DNA of 64,000 nt from Saccharicrinis sp963666825. Its GTDB lineage: Bacteria > Bacteroidota > Bacteroidia > Bacteroidales > Marinilabiliaceae. The position numbers and the translations under genes were made by a program. How positions within the stretch are numbered: position 1 is the stretch's first letter; the number at the start of each line of letters is the position of its first letter. Shown here piece after piece: positions 52,352-60,770 of the stretch. The notes under the pieces are model-generated. The model had not been told where the DNA came from and did not search any database. It worked only from the letters and a program-made list of their open reading frames with translations. The stretch is from the NCBI GenBank assembly GCA_963666825.2, contig CAXXFE010000001.1, forward strand, positions 366,884 through 430,883, given 5' to 3'.

Positions 52352-53320
52352 ATGGATAATAAAATAGAAATATATAAAACCAATACAGGTACCGAGATCA
52401 ATGTAAAGCTTGAAGAAGATACTATCTGGCTTTCTCAACAACAAATGGCTGAGTTATTTGACAAGGATGTTCGTACTGTGAATGAACATATAAAGAACAT
52501 TTATGACACCCAGGAGTTACACAAAGATTCAACTATCCGGAAATTCCGGATAGTTCGCAAAGAGGGTAAAAGAGAGGTAAATAGATCTATTGACCATTAT
52601 AATCTTGATATGATTATATCGGTGGGATACCGTGTAAATAGTAAAAGAGGTACACAATTTCGTCAATGGGCAACACAACGCTTAAAAGACTATCTTGTAA
52701 AAGGATATGCTATTAATGAAAAACGTTTAACACAAAAACAACAGGAAGTAGAATATTTAAAAACGGGAATAAGGATTGTCAGTCGAGCCTTTGAAGAAGC
52801 CACAAATGAGCAGAATAAAGAAGTTTTTCAGATCTTTTCAAAAGGATTAGCTCTATTGGATGATTATGATCATGAAGAATTGGATAAAGTTGGAACAACT
52901 AAAAAGGAGGTTGTTTATCCTAACAAGAAGGACTATTTAAATTTGATAAACAACATGTACTCAGAATTTGAGTCCGATGTGTTTGCAAAACCTAAAGACA
53001 ATAGTTTTGATAGTTCTATTAATCAGATTCGTCAAGGATTTGGAGGCATAGACTTATATCAGACCATTGAAGAAAAAGCTGCCAACCTTTTATATTTTAT
53101 TACAAAAAATCATTCTTTTGTTGATGGTAATAAAAGAATAGCTGCAGCTTGTTTTGTTTTCTTTTTAGAACAAAATGACGTATTGCTTAAGGAGGATGGG
53201 CAGCCAATTATTGATAACAATACTCTTGCTGCCTTAACGTTATTTATTGCCACAAGTAAAACCGAAGAATCAGATATTGTAAAGCAATTGGTAATAAGTA
53301 TTCTTAACAGAAATAAGTAA
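52352..53320 (+). CDS. RhuM-Fic/Doc fusion protein
   Basis: A 322-residue protein. Residues 1-110 are a RhuM/KilA-N-like DNA-binding part (DTIWLSQQQMAELFDKDVRT, then YNLDMIISVGYRVNSKRGTQ and FRQWATQRLKDYLVKGYAIN). Residues about 190-322 form a Fic domain with the complete motif HSFVDGNKRIAAACF (HxFx(D/E)GNxR). It can thus AMPylate or otherwise modify targets. A full-length member of the virulence RhuM/Fic/DOC family; single gene in its segment. Confidence 0.93.
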   Translation: MDNKIEIYKTNTGTEINVKLEEDTIWLSQQQMAELFDKDVRTVNEHIKNIYDTQELHKDSTIRKFRIVRKEGKREVNRSIDHYNLDMIISVGYRVNSKRGTQFRQWATQRLKDYLVKGYAINEKRLTQKQQEVEYLKTGIRIVSRAFEEATNEQNKEVFQIFSKGLALLDDYDHEELDKVGTTKKEVVYPNKKDYLNLINNMYSEFESDVFAKPKDNSFDSSINQIRQGFGGIDLYQTIEEKAANLLYFITKNHSFVDGNKRIAAACFVFFLEQNDVLLKEDGQPIIDNNTLAALTLFIATSKTEESDIVKQLVISILNRNK

Positions 53321-53362
53321 TATGACAATCTACTGGTTATATTGTACCTTTTATATTTAAAA

Positions 53363-53379
53363 TAGTCTCAGAAAACGCA
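53363..53379 (+). repeat. Array repeat, copy 16
   Basis: TAGTCTCAGAAAACGCA, 43 nt after the RhuM/Fic stop; followed by a remnant of the 44-residue peptide gene. Confidence 0.8.
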
Positions 53380-53462
53380 ACTTATAAATTAATATTTAAT
53401 CAGAAATCGGACCAAAACAAAAACTTGCTTGAAGAAAACCAAAACTATTGAAAAAGCCATCC

Positions 53463-53939
53463 ATGAATAGAATAATAGCTTATTGTTTAATTTGTATTTC
53501 TCTTAATAGTTGCTGCCAAAATAAAAGGGTTTTTAAATATTATGATAAGGTAAAAGTATCATTTAATATGAGACCTGAAGTACTTTTTGAGAATGTTGAA
53601 TTTGATACAACTGAATTAGATTATTTATCAAAGGAAAAATCAATAAGGATAATCTTTGAGATAGATATAGAGAAAGAAGTTATTAATGATATTTATTTAA
53701 AATACTATTTGCCTAAGTTAGAAGAATATCCATGTCAAGTTGATAGTTTATTTGAAAAAAAAGAATTAGAGATATGTTATAGTATTCATGAAAAGTTAAA
53801 TTTAAATATGTTATCTTATATGACTTTAAATGTAAAGCTTAAGGAAAATTTAATACTACGAAAAGGTCAAAAACCGATTTTACTCCTGCCATGTGAATTT
53901 ACTAATAAGTATTATAAACCCATAGGCTCTGATATATAA
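53463..53939 (+). CDS. Lipoprotein of unknown function
   Basis: About 158 residues from MNRIIAYCLICISLNSC, a short lipoprotein signal. The body has no family I recognise (VSFNMRPEVLFENVEFDTTE, strand-rich). I chose the ATG at 53463 over the upstream TTG because it begins the signal sequence. Confidence 0.6.
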   Translation: MNRIIAYCLICISLNSCCQNKRVFKYYDKVKVSFNMRPEVLFENVEFDTTELDYLSKEKSIRIIFEIDIEKEVINDIYLKYYLPKLEEYPCQVDSLFEKKELEICYSIHEKLNLNMLSYMTLNVKLKENLILRKGQKPILLLPCEFTNKYYKPIGSDI

Positions 53940-54021
53940 ATAAACTTTCACTACGAGATGAAGTTACCCCCAGTAGGCCAATTAGCAAATAATGAAATAA
54001 CTAAGGAGTGAATAAAAATAC

Positions 54022-54057
54022 AAGAGTTGCAAACGTAAAAAGTTTTGCAGCTCTTTT
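54022..54057 (+). terminator. Hairpin terminator after the lipoprotein gene
   Basis: GAGTTGCAAAC / GTTTTGCAGCTC with a 7-nt loop followed by TTTTGTTTT. Confidence 0.75.
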
Positions 54058-54177
54058 GTTTTATGCAGTAGGGTTTACAACCAGGAATATAAAGCAACGA
54101 TATTTTTATAATAGATTTCTTAAAACTTAATTAAAAAAATAGAAGTCACAAATGCAAAAGGAATTCTAAGATTAATA

Positions 54178-54194
54178 TAGTCTCACATAAGGAG
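54178..54194 (+). repeat. Array repeat, copy 17
   Basis: TAGTCTCACATAAGGAG; left border of the ABC-3C segment. The left flank GGAATTCTAAGATTAATA is shared with other copies. Confidence 0.8.
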
Positions 54195-54340
54195 GATTAT
54201 ATTTTAAATTCATCATTCCACAAATCCACCATTTTATCAACGGTTTGTGCATATGAACCAGCGCATAATACCGTACTGCTTTTCGCACAGAAACATAGTT
54301 AATTACTTGCACAAAACCTCCGCAAACAACAGTCCACTCA

Positions 54341-56053
54341 CTATTCCTCAATCCTAAAGAGTTTGTTATCCTCTGATAGTTCAAGAATAAAGTAATCCTC
54401 ATTATTTAATTCATCAGGTAACTTATCCTTCAATATTGAAGCCACAAATTGAATGTCACTTTTATTAACTAAATCTGCTATTTTAACAAGTTGATTGTCA
54501 TGCATCAATTCTTTCTTGTCATTAAGTATAAAGTGCATGCAAGGAATATTTTCTTCGTCTGCAAAAAATGTGTAAGCAATATCAAAACAAGAGATCTCTC
54601 CTTGTTTTTTTCCAGAACTAAAATTTGTATTAAAAGCACTAAACTTATATAATCTTTGTCCTTTTTTGTTTTTAACCTTATCATATTTTAATGCATACTT
54701 TTCGGTATACAATAGTTCTGACACTGAAGAAAAGTGTTTATTAAACTTATTTAATTGTGCTTTAACTGTAGATTCAAAGTCATCCGAGAACAATTCTTCA
54801 TCTATTGACTCTAGGGTTTCATTGTAACTTTTTAAATTTTCTTCAACATCATTCAACTGCTGAACAATGTTTTCATACTCCCCTTTTAATCTATATTTTT
54901 CATTTAATTCAGCAATCAAGACTTCAAGTTCTTCAAATGAATCACTTTTTGATATAATTTGTGACAATTCCTCTTCTTGTCTTAATAACTTATTTAATTG
55001 AACATTGTTATTTTCAATCTTAGAATTTAAAGCCGGAAGTTCATTTGATATAAATTTTTTCTTCTCTGAAATCATGTTGTTGTGATATGCCACCATGTCT
55101 TCAAATGACTTCTGTAGTTTCCCTATAACTTTCGATGCTTGTTGATATATTTGATTAAGTTGTCTTGTATCAATCGTAGTACTAGAGGCTTCTAATTCCA
55201 ATAAGGTTTCATTTATTAGGTCTTTACGAATATTTAATTTACTTGTTTCTGAACTCAGCCTATTAATTTTGTATTTTACTTGATTTAATGCATCTAAGTC
55301 TGATTCAAAATTTTCATTTAAATTAAGATTTGACTTTTTCTTGTCAAGTTCTTGTATTTCGTTTTCTATTATTGCAAGTGTTGTTTCGTAAGCTGATTTA
55401 GTCTGAATTTTCTCCAGTCTTTTTCTGAATGAATCTTCTTGTTTTATTTTTTCTAGTAATTCTTGTTTACTATTCCCCTTAGTAAACTCACAACCTAATA
55501 AAAACAAGTGCAAAGTTTCATATTCTGCATCAGAAGTATATTTATCTAATGTTTTTAGAGTATTATTAATACTTAAATCTTTATATCTGATATTATGAGA
55601 AATAATCTGCCTCAAAGTAGGTTTATCTGATAAATGCTCTGGAAATAGTAATTCAGTAAGCTTTGGTTCAAATTCATTTTCTGTTAGATTTTCACCATTA
55701 ACTTTTCTTATTACTTTACTTTTAGAACTTTGAAAATTCCGTTCTATTACGATTTCAAGAGCAGATTCATCATCAAGATTTTCCGTTAAAGTAAGAGTAA
55801 CTAATATTTCATTGTTTACTAGATGGTTTTTTACAAGGGTATACACTTCTTTTTTATTCTCAGGGTCTTCCCATATATTTTTTTTGTTTGCTCCAAAACA
55901 GAAATCAATTAATTTCAAAACAGTAGTTTTTCCAACACTATTTCCTGTAATTTTCCCTTCACTTTTATCAACAATAAGGTTAATTCCTTTACGAAATTCG
56001 ATATCTCTTATTACAGACGCTCCTTTTGTAATTGTTAATGATTTTAAGAACAT
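54341..56053 (-). CDS. ABC-3C system ATPase (DUF2326-like, SMC-type)
   Basis: A 570-residue ATPase. The N-terminus has FRKGINLIVDKSEGKITGNS with the Walker A GNSVGKTTVLKLIDFCF. A long coiled coil spans about 190-410 (many Glu/Lys/Leu heptads). The C-terminal part (FDIAYTFFADEENIPCMHFI, then DNQLVKIADLVNKSDIQFV) is where DUF2326-type proteins carry Walker B. The order effector, middle component, ATPase and the overlaps define an ABC-three-component conflict system. The ATPase is thought to sense invader nucleic acid and release the effector. Confidence 0.88.
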   Translation of the reverse strand: MFLKSLTITKGASVIRDIEFRKGINLIVDKSEGKITGNSVGKTTVLKLIDFCFGANKKNIWEDPENKKEVYTLVKNHLVNNEILVTLTLTENLDDESALEIVIERNFQSSKSKVIRKVNGENLTENEFEPKLTELLFPEHLSDKPTLRQIISHNIRYKDLSINNTLKTLDKYTSDAEYETLHLFLLGCEFTKGNSKQELLEKIKQEDSFRKRLEKIQTKSAYETTLAIIENEIQELDKKKSNLNLNENFESDLDALNQVKYKINRLSSETSKLNIRKDLINETLLELEASSTTIDTRQLNQIYQQASKVIGKLQKSFEDMVAYHNNMISEKKKFISNELPALNSKIENNNVQLNKLLRQEEELSQIISKSDSFEELEVLIAELNEKYRLKGEYENIVQQLNDVEENLKSYNETLESIDEELFSDDFESTVKAQLNKFNKHFSSVSELLYTEKYALKYDKVKNKKGQRLYKFSAFNTNFSSGKKQGEISCFDIAYTFFADEENIPCMHFILNDKKELMHDNQLVKIADLVNKSDIQFVASILKDKLPDELNNEDYFILELSEDNKLFRIEE

Positions 56054-56265
56054 AATTCAATCCTCCCATCTTTTACCTCTGCAATGTTTGCAATATATAA
56101 CCAATCCAAGCAAAGAATAAATACAGAGAAAGTTAACATCTTCAATTGTTTTACTTCTTGATAAAGATTAACTATATCTAATCCATTCTTTTTTTGAAGA
56201 ATTTGTAATACTAGTGCACCATTATAATAGATACTATTTTCAGGATGAATATTATCAGGAAGTAG
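56044..56265 (-). CDS. ABC-3C middle component
   Basis: A 73-residue protein starting MLLPDNIHPENSIYYNGALV, then NLYQEVKQLKMLTFSVFILC, the pattern of middle-component type 6 proteins. I chose the ATG at 56265, which overlaps the effector end by 11 bp; its own end overlaps the ATPase start by 10 bp. It bridges ATPase and effector in this system type. Confidence 0.82.
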   Translation of the reverse strand, partial: LLPDNIHPENSIYYNGALVLQILQKKNGLDIVNLYQEVKQLKMLTFSVFILCLDWLYIANIAEVKDGRIELCS

Positions 56266-57223
56266 CATAGTTATAATTTTGAGGGTTTTCAAAAATCTTA
56301 CATCGTATAAATGCATCAACAACAAGAATGTCAACACAAAGTTCTAATTCATCAATAGGAATTCTTTCAAAATTAGGACTTTCCAATATCTTTTCTTTTA
56401 CCTTTTCAACAACCGACTGAAAAACGAAATCTGGAGTTCCTGAGTTTTTTAGATTACGATATTCTTTTCTAATACTTCTCAGTACTGATGAGCTTTTATT
56501 AACTCCTAAAGTGTCAAATTCAGAATATTTTTCGTCTACTTTCTTATAAAAGACACAGTATTCATCAATAATTTCTTTTGAATCTTTAAGTTCGTTATGT
56601 GTGATTTTTCGCTCAATTTCAAAGCTATTAATAGATTCACCTTCATTAGTTTCATCCCATTTCTCTTTAGAAAGAGTATTTATGACAGAAGCAAGATTTG
56701 AATCAAGTCTTACCACATCAACTTCTCCGCCAAGTTCATCTTTTATGAATTTGTATATTACCTTTATTACTTCAGCTTTCTTACTTAAAATATCATTTAA
56801 CAAAGAAGTAATATCAAAAACATCTGAGCTAGGCATGAATGTTAATGAAAAAGGATTCTTAAAAGTATTTTTTCTTATGTTAGATGCGTCCTTCGATATA
56901 GAAATAAACTTAAATGCATAATTCTTATAATTATTCAATATTTGTTTTGTTAAAGCTGATTCAATTTTTTGCTTAGTGCAAGTTGCAGATACTTGAATAA
57001 TTACTTTATTAGTATGGTCTATTAAATCAATTGCTTCAACATTCTGCATCTTTGAATTTAAATTTTCAAGCTGATAACCATACAATAAATTGAAAAAATG
57101 CATATAGAAGTTTTCTGAATGTAAATGTAAGTCTAACATATTCAGTTTGCCCCTCGTTTCAATCCTTCTAGCTAAAACATGAAGTCTTTCGTCTATATAA
57201 TCAAAATAAGGGTTTCTATTCAT
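56255..57223 (-). CDS. ABC-3C effector with SMEK-like domain
   Basis: A 322-residue protein. Residues 1-140 match the SMEK pattern (MLDLHLHSENFYMHFFNLLY, then AIDLIDHTNKVIIQVSATCT, then KQKIESALTKQIL), a predicted nuclease. Residues about 190-322 are the ABC-3C effector C-terminal domain (LELCVDILVVDAFIRCKIFE near the end). The same N-terminal domain occurs in the Argonaute partner at 27182-28570. Confidence 0.82.
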   Translation of the reverse strand: MNRNPYFDYIDERLHVLARRIETRGKLNMLDLHLHSENFYMHFFNLLYGYQLENLNSKMQNVEAIDLIDHTNKVIIQVSATCTKQKIESALTKQILNNYKNYAFKFISISKDASNIRKNTFKNPFSLTFMPSSDVFDITSLLNDILSKKAEVIKVIYKFIKDELGGEVDVVRLDSNLASVINTLSKEKWDETNEGESINSFEIERKITHNELKDSKEIIDEYCVFYKKVDEKYSEFDTLGVNKSSSVLRSIRKEYRNLKNSGTPDFVFQSVVEKVKEKILESPNFERIPIDELELCVDILVVDAFIRCKIFENPQNYNYATS

Positions 57224-57246
57224 ATCTTCTTATTGTTTATTTTTTG

Positions 57247-57254
57247 CAAATATA
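57247..57254 (-). promoter_or_regulatory. -7 box of the ABC-3C operon
   Basis: Leftward TATATTTG, exact TAnnTTTG, 24 nt before the effector ATG. Confidence 0.65.
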
Positions 57255-57357
57255 CTTAAAATGTTTTCGTATCTATATTCTACGCTCTGGTGTCTCTTCC
57301 TGCTTAGGTTAAAACGTGTATAAAGGTACATTTCTTTTTAATTCTATTAAATATCAA

Positions 57358-57508
57358 GCTATCAACACTTATCAATAATTATCTATTAATAAATGCTTGT
57401 AGGTGTTTATCTACTTTTACAAAACTTACTAAAATAGGTATTCATGTTATATAGTCCAATAATCTAACGTGTAAATTATACAAAAAGTCATTTTTATTAA
57501 AAAAAATA
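57358..57508. promoter_or_regulatory. Upstream block shared with the Argonaute operon
   Basis: About 150 bp alignable with 28795-28942; the best block is ACTTACTAAAATAGG followed by TTATAT and AATAATCTAA. It lies between the promoter and the repeat in both defence segments. Confidence 0.55.
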
Positions 57509-57525
57509 GAGTCTCACAAAAGGAG
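57509..57525 (+). repeat. Array repeat, copy 18
   Basis: GAGTCTCACAAAAGGAG, 286 bp upstream of the leftward ABC-3C operon. A further weak copy, TAGTCTCCTCAAATCCA, is at 57602-57618. Confidence 0.8.
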
Positions 57526-57813
57526 GGAAAAGAATATGTATTTCTAAAAGGTTTTAGCGGTCTTTTTTTATGAGTATCTTCATTGCGTAAATCCTCAAAT
57601 ATAGTCTCCTCAAATCCATACAAACAAGATTACGATTAGAATTCAAATTACCTTGGATAAATTGAGATTTTTCAAGTAAACAAGAAAAGTCAATAAAAAT
57701 AATATTGTTCTTTTCATAATTACCGGATTATCTAATTTAAAAATCCAAACCGAAATCTTATTGAGAAAAGAAAGATTGCAAAATGAAACAAAATCCTTTA
57801 AATTTAGTTATAT
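57526..57813. other. Intergenic region right of the ABC-3C segment
   Basis: AT-rich, no supported gene; contains the weak repeat copy at 57602. Confidence 0.4.
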
Positions 57814-57845
57814 AAAAAAACCCGTAGTTGGAGCTACGGGTAACT
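57814..57845 (-). terminator. Terminator of the 42-residue protein gene
   Basis: Leftward stem CCCGTAG / CTACGGG with a 6-nt loop followed by a run of seven T; 50-75 nt after the small gene. Confidence 0.8.
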
Positions 57846-57894
57846 TTAGATTGGAATGTTGGAGCATTGCAATCTCGGTGTTTGATCTAATAAA

Positions 57895-58023
57895 TTAGTC
57901 TACTGGAACCCAAAAACGAAAGAACTTAGCTTTCTTTGGATAGATACGTACACCATTTACGGTTTTGTATCTACAGTACACTAGTTTTTCAGTCTTACCG
58001 TTTCGAACGCGATATTCAGACAT
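57895..58023 (-). CDS. 42-residue basic protein
   Basis: A small leftward frame, MSEYRVRNGKTEKLVYCRYK, then VNGVRIYPKKAKFFRFWVPVD. It is richer in GC than its neighbours and lies between two good terminators, as an independent unit. The regular spacing of Arg/Lys and aromatic residues suggests a folded strand protein, possibly nucleic-acid binding. I think similar small proteins occur in related genomes, but this needs a search. Confidence 0.65.
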   Translation of the reverse strand: MSEYRVRNGKTEKLVYCRYKTVNGVRIYPKKAKFFRFWVPVD

Positions 58024-58114
58024 AATAAAACGTGTTTGATTTTGCCCCGTACTTACGGAGACAGGGCCTACCCATTATCCTTAAGTCCGTTTGTTTCGTT
58101 TCGTTTAAAAAAAG

Positions 58115-58146
58115 AAAAGCCCAGTATCTCCAAATACTGAGCTTTT
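58115..58146. terminator. Bidirectional hairpin terminator
   Basis: AAAAGC-CAGTAT / ATACTG-AGCTTTT with flanking A and T runs, 90-120 nt upstream of the 42-residue gene; it insulates that unit from the right side. Confidence 0.7.
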
Positions 58147-58632
58147 ATAATTTCATCCTTTCTCTTCTTTGCCATCTAAACACACTACCCTTGATAGATA
58201 GTTGCATATAATGGATAAATCAAACGAATGTTTTATCGTGTCCGAGGTGTAAAGATTTGCCATTTTTTCCAAATAATCAAAATCACACCACTTATTTAGA
58301 ACATTTCTAAACTAATAAGCTCAACAGAAATAAAAAAATCACTTTTGATTTTTTGAGTTAAATCCTTTGTTCAAAGATAAATAGCTTTATTTCTTGTTAC
58401 AAGAAATACTTATAAACTACAACAAAAATTATCATAAATTAAATCATATAACATTATACTACAGTAATTTACGCAGATTCATTTTATGATAAAGTTGTCC
58501 AAAATGCTTTTTTTATCAACAATATAATTAAATATCAATCTAATATTTGGAATTACATATACACCTCATAATATGCATATTACGGTTATTAAAATTCATA
58601 TATATTCAAAATTTCCAATATTCAGATTAGTG
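58147..58632. other. Non-coding region upstream of the HTH gene
   Basis: About 490 bp, AT-rich, no supported gene. Its right end runs into the operators and promoter of the HTH gene. Confidence 0.45.
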
Positions 58633-58696
58633 TATCCATATCATGGATATATGTTCACATTAAAATAGGGATATATCCCCTTTTTAATTATATTTG
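58633..58696 (+). promoter_or_regulatory. Operators and promoter of the HTH gene
   Basis: Palindromes TATCCATATCATGGATA (58633-58649) and GGGATATATCCC (58668-58679) share the half-site GGATA(T). The -7 box TATATTTG (58689-58696) follows, 15 nt before the ATG. Binding of the encoded HTH protein here would block transcription. Confidence 0.75.
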
Positions 58697-58711
58697 TATT
58701 ATTATAACACT

Positions 58712-59263
58712 ATGGATTACAAAGCAAATATAGGAGAACAAGTCAGGTCAATAAGAGTACAAAAAGGCATAACTCAGAAAGATCTAGCAAAAGCATGTAA
58801 TATTGATGCGAGTGACCTTTCTAAAATAGAAAAAGGAAAACAAAATATTTCCTTGGATAGTCTTGAAAAAATATTTTTACAACTAGGAAAATCAATTGAA
58901 TCACTAAAACTCACAAGTATGAAATTAGATAAAATTAGGGAACAATTAATTGATGAACTTTCAAATAGCCAGGAATGGGATTATAAATTAAACGATACTT
59001 CTCCTGGTCATTACGGGGTAGAAGATTGGGAAGTTGCAATATACTCTGATAGATTCTTTGTGGATATTCCAAACAGAAAATTTACATTTAAAAATGCTGA
59101 TTTCTCTGCAAAATTGGTTTTAGGTGGCTCTAAAGATGGTTTCGTTGTTCCATTTGATAAAGTTGCTAATGGAGCAGGAACTTTTACGTTTTTAGACAAA
59201 AAGAAGGTTAGAATTAATGATGTAAGTATTGATATGGATTTGGATGTTTATGGAGACAATTAA
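58712..59263 (+). CDS. XRE-family HTH protein with unknown C-terminal domain
   Basis: About 183 residues from MDYKANIGEQVRSIRVQKGI. The helix-turn-helix is TQKDLAKACNIDASDLSKIE, then KGKQNISLDSLEKIFLQLG. Residues about 75-183 form a separate strand-rich domain (DWEVAIYSDRFFVDIPNRKF, then LVLGGSKDGFVVPFDKVANG) of unknown type, perhaps a ligand sensor. Probably autoregulated through the two palindromes. Confidence 0.85.
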   Translation: MDYKANIGEQVRSIRVQKGITQKDLAKACNIDASDLSKIEKGKQNISLDSLEKIFLQLGKSIESLKLTSMKLDKIREQLIDELSNSQEWDYKLNDTSPGHYGVEDWEVAIYSDRFFVDIPNRKFTFKNADFSAKLVLGGSKDGFVVPFDKVANGAGTFTFLDKKKVRINDVSIDMDLDVYGDN

Positions 59264-59280
59264 GTAATTTTTAAAATAAA

Positions 59281-59297
59281 CAGTTCCATAAAACGCA
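59281..59297 (+). repeat. Array repeat, copy 19 (diverged)
   Basis: CAGTTCCATAAAACGCA, 17 nt after the stop of the HTH gene. Confidence 0.6.
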
Positions 59298-59325
59298 AGT
59301 ATGGATACATATAAATACTTATCAA

Positions 59326-60285
59326 ATGATATCAGTAATTAATAAGAATAAACAATTAATTATATATTTGGACCAATTTGCATCAGTAGGATTATTTGAA
59401 TCAAATAATGCAGAATGGAATAAAATAAAGGAATTGATTGCCAAAGGTTTTGAAAGTGGAAATGTTATTTGTCCGTTATCTCCTGAACATTATTTTGAAA
59501 CTGTACAAAAAACTGAGAATAAAGCAATTCGATTAGATAAGGAATATAGTAAATTTTCGGGAGGCTTTTCTTTTAAACCAGAGCTTTTCATTACTTCTCA
59601 ATTAATTTCTTCCTTAATCCGCAAGAATAATATTACGTTAAAAACTTATCTTTATGATAAGATTAAAGGAGATATACTTTCTAAAGAAAAAAATATTAAC
59701 GCTTTCATTGATAATAAAATAGAACTTGACCTTAAGATAAAAGAGGCAACTAAAGAGGTTAATGAAATTCGAAAAATAGCAAGAAATGAAAAGATAGATA
59801 TAAAAACAAAAAAACATGTTATTTCTGCTCAAAAATCAATAAATGTTTCGGAATTTATAATGAGACTTAATGACTTATTAAACGAAGAACATATTCTCAT
59901 AAGTGGAGTTAAGTTTGAGTCAGGAGATGTACCATACTGGGTAGACCAAGTGATTTTTCAATTAACCAATAAACACAAATTTAAAAGAAAAGAAACTGTA
60001 CAACTGATTTCAGAACTTAAAAAGAATGGATTTAACAATATCCCGACATTAGATATTAGAACATCTTTAAGTGCAATTATTTCTCTTTATAACAAAAAGG
60101 AAACAGTTAATGACCAAATAGATATAATGAGAATTGCCACTGGTTTACCTTTAGCCAATATATTATTTGCAGACAAACAACGTAAGAGAGAAATCTTAGA
60201 ACTTGGTCTAGATATAAAATATGGAACGAAAATATTCAGCGGAACAAAAAGTGATTTAGAAAAACTTATTGCGGAGCTTGAGTAA
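59326..60285 (+). CDS. Putative PIN-like domain protein
   Basis: A 319-residue protein. IIYLDQFASVGLFE near the start gives a first Asp after a hydrophobic strand; SPEHYFETV gives a Glu; NDQIDIMRIATGLPLANILF and ADKQRKREI give late acids. The order fits a PIN-like nuclease with a long helical insert (about 110-190). This is a tentative reading; no close family recognised. One gene per segment. Confidence 0.5.
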   Translation: MISVINKNKQLIIYLDQFASVGLFESNNAEWNKIKELIAKGFESGNVICPLSPEHYFETVQKTENKAIRLDKEYSKFSGGFSFKPELFITSQLISSLIRKNNITLKTYLYDKIKGDILSKEKNINAFIDNKIELDLKIKEATKEVNEIRKIARNEKIDIKTKKHVISAQKSINVSEFIMRLNDLLNEEHILISGVKFESGDVPYWVDQVIFQLTNKHKFKRKETVQLISELKKNGFNNIPTLDIRTSLSAIISLYNKKETVNDQIDIMRIATGLPLANILFADKQRKREILELGLDIKYGTKIFSGTKSDLEKLIAELE

Positions 60286-60316
60286 AAGAAACTATATTAG
60301 AAGTCTTTCCTTAATC

Positions 60317-60333
60317 AAATTCCATAAAACACA
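60317..60333 (+). repeat. Array repeat, copy 20 (diverged)
   Basis: AAATTCCATAAAACACA; matches the copy at 59281 at TTCCATAAAAC and CAAGTA after it. Confidence 0.5.
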
Positions 60334-60379
60334 AGTAATAGAACTTAATAAATATACTTTCACGCACAAAAATAATGTT

Positions 60380-60661
60380 ATGAAACAAAAAGAAGTTGAA
60401 ATAAAAGTAGATTCCATATTGTCAGAAGGTAAAAATATATCCGGTAGAATAGGAAATACATTTGCTTTTGAAGCAATAGTTAATAACACGAACGGAGGCT
60501 ATGGTATAACTAACGGAAAAGTAATAAAACTTGAAATATATGGTAGATTTAAACAAAACTATGTACTCATATATGACAAGAAATGGATAAAAAAACCATC
60601 GAAAGAAAATATTATATATTATAATCAAGTAATGAGATTATTGAAATGCAGGCTCAAATAA
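60380..60661 (+). CDS. Small hypothetical protein (DUF7678-like pattern)
   Basis: 93 residues from MKQKEVEIKVDSILSEGKNI. ISGRIGNTFAFEAIVNNTNG, then GKVIKLEIYG and YDKKWIKKPSKEN resemble a small strand-rich family common in mobile regions (I think DUF7678, not certain). The last codons lie inside the next array repeat. Confidence 0.5.
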   Translation: MKQKEVEIKVDSILSEGKNISGRIGNTFAFEAIVNNTNGGYGITNGKVIKLEIYGRFKQNYVLIYDKKWIKKPSKENIIYYNQVMRLLKCRLK

Positions 60662-60665
60662 CGCA
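60649..60665 (+). repeat. Array repeat, copy 21 (diverged)
   Basis: CAGGCTCAAATAACGCA; overlaps the end of the gene before it and contains its TAA stop. Confidence 0.5.
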
Positions 60666-60747
60666 AGTATCACAAAATAAAAAGTGAATTGCTTAGATCA
60701 AAAAAGCAGATGATTGACGAAAAGAACTAGTGTTGTGTAATTTTAGT

Positions 60748-60755
60748 TATTTTTG
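60748..60755 (+). promoter_or_regulatory. -7 box of the ATPase-TOPRIM operon
   Basis: TATTTTTG, exact TAnnTTTG, 15 nt before the first ATG of the ATPase. Confidence 0.6.
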
Positions 60756-60770
60756 ATTATTGGAAAATCG

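Noticed and set aside
57602..57618. TAGTCTCCTCAAATCCA as a further array repeat
   Set aside because: Matches the left half but not the AAAA centre, and no gene lies between it and the copy at 57509; not counted.
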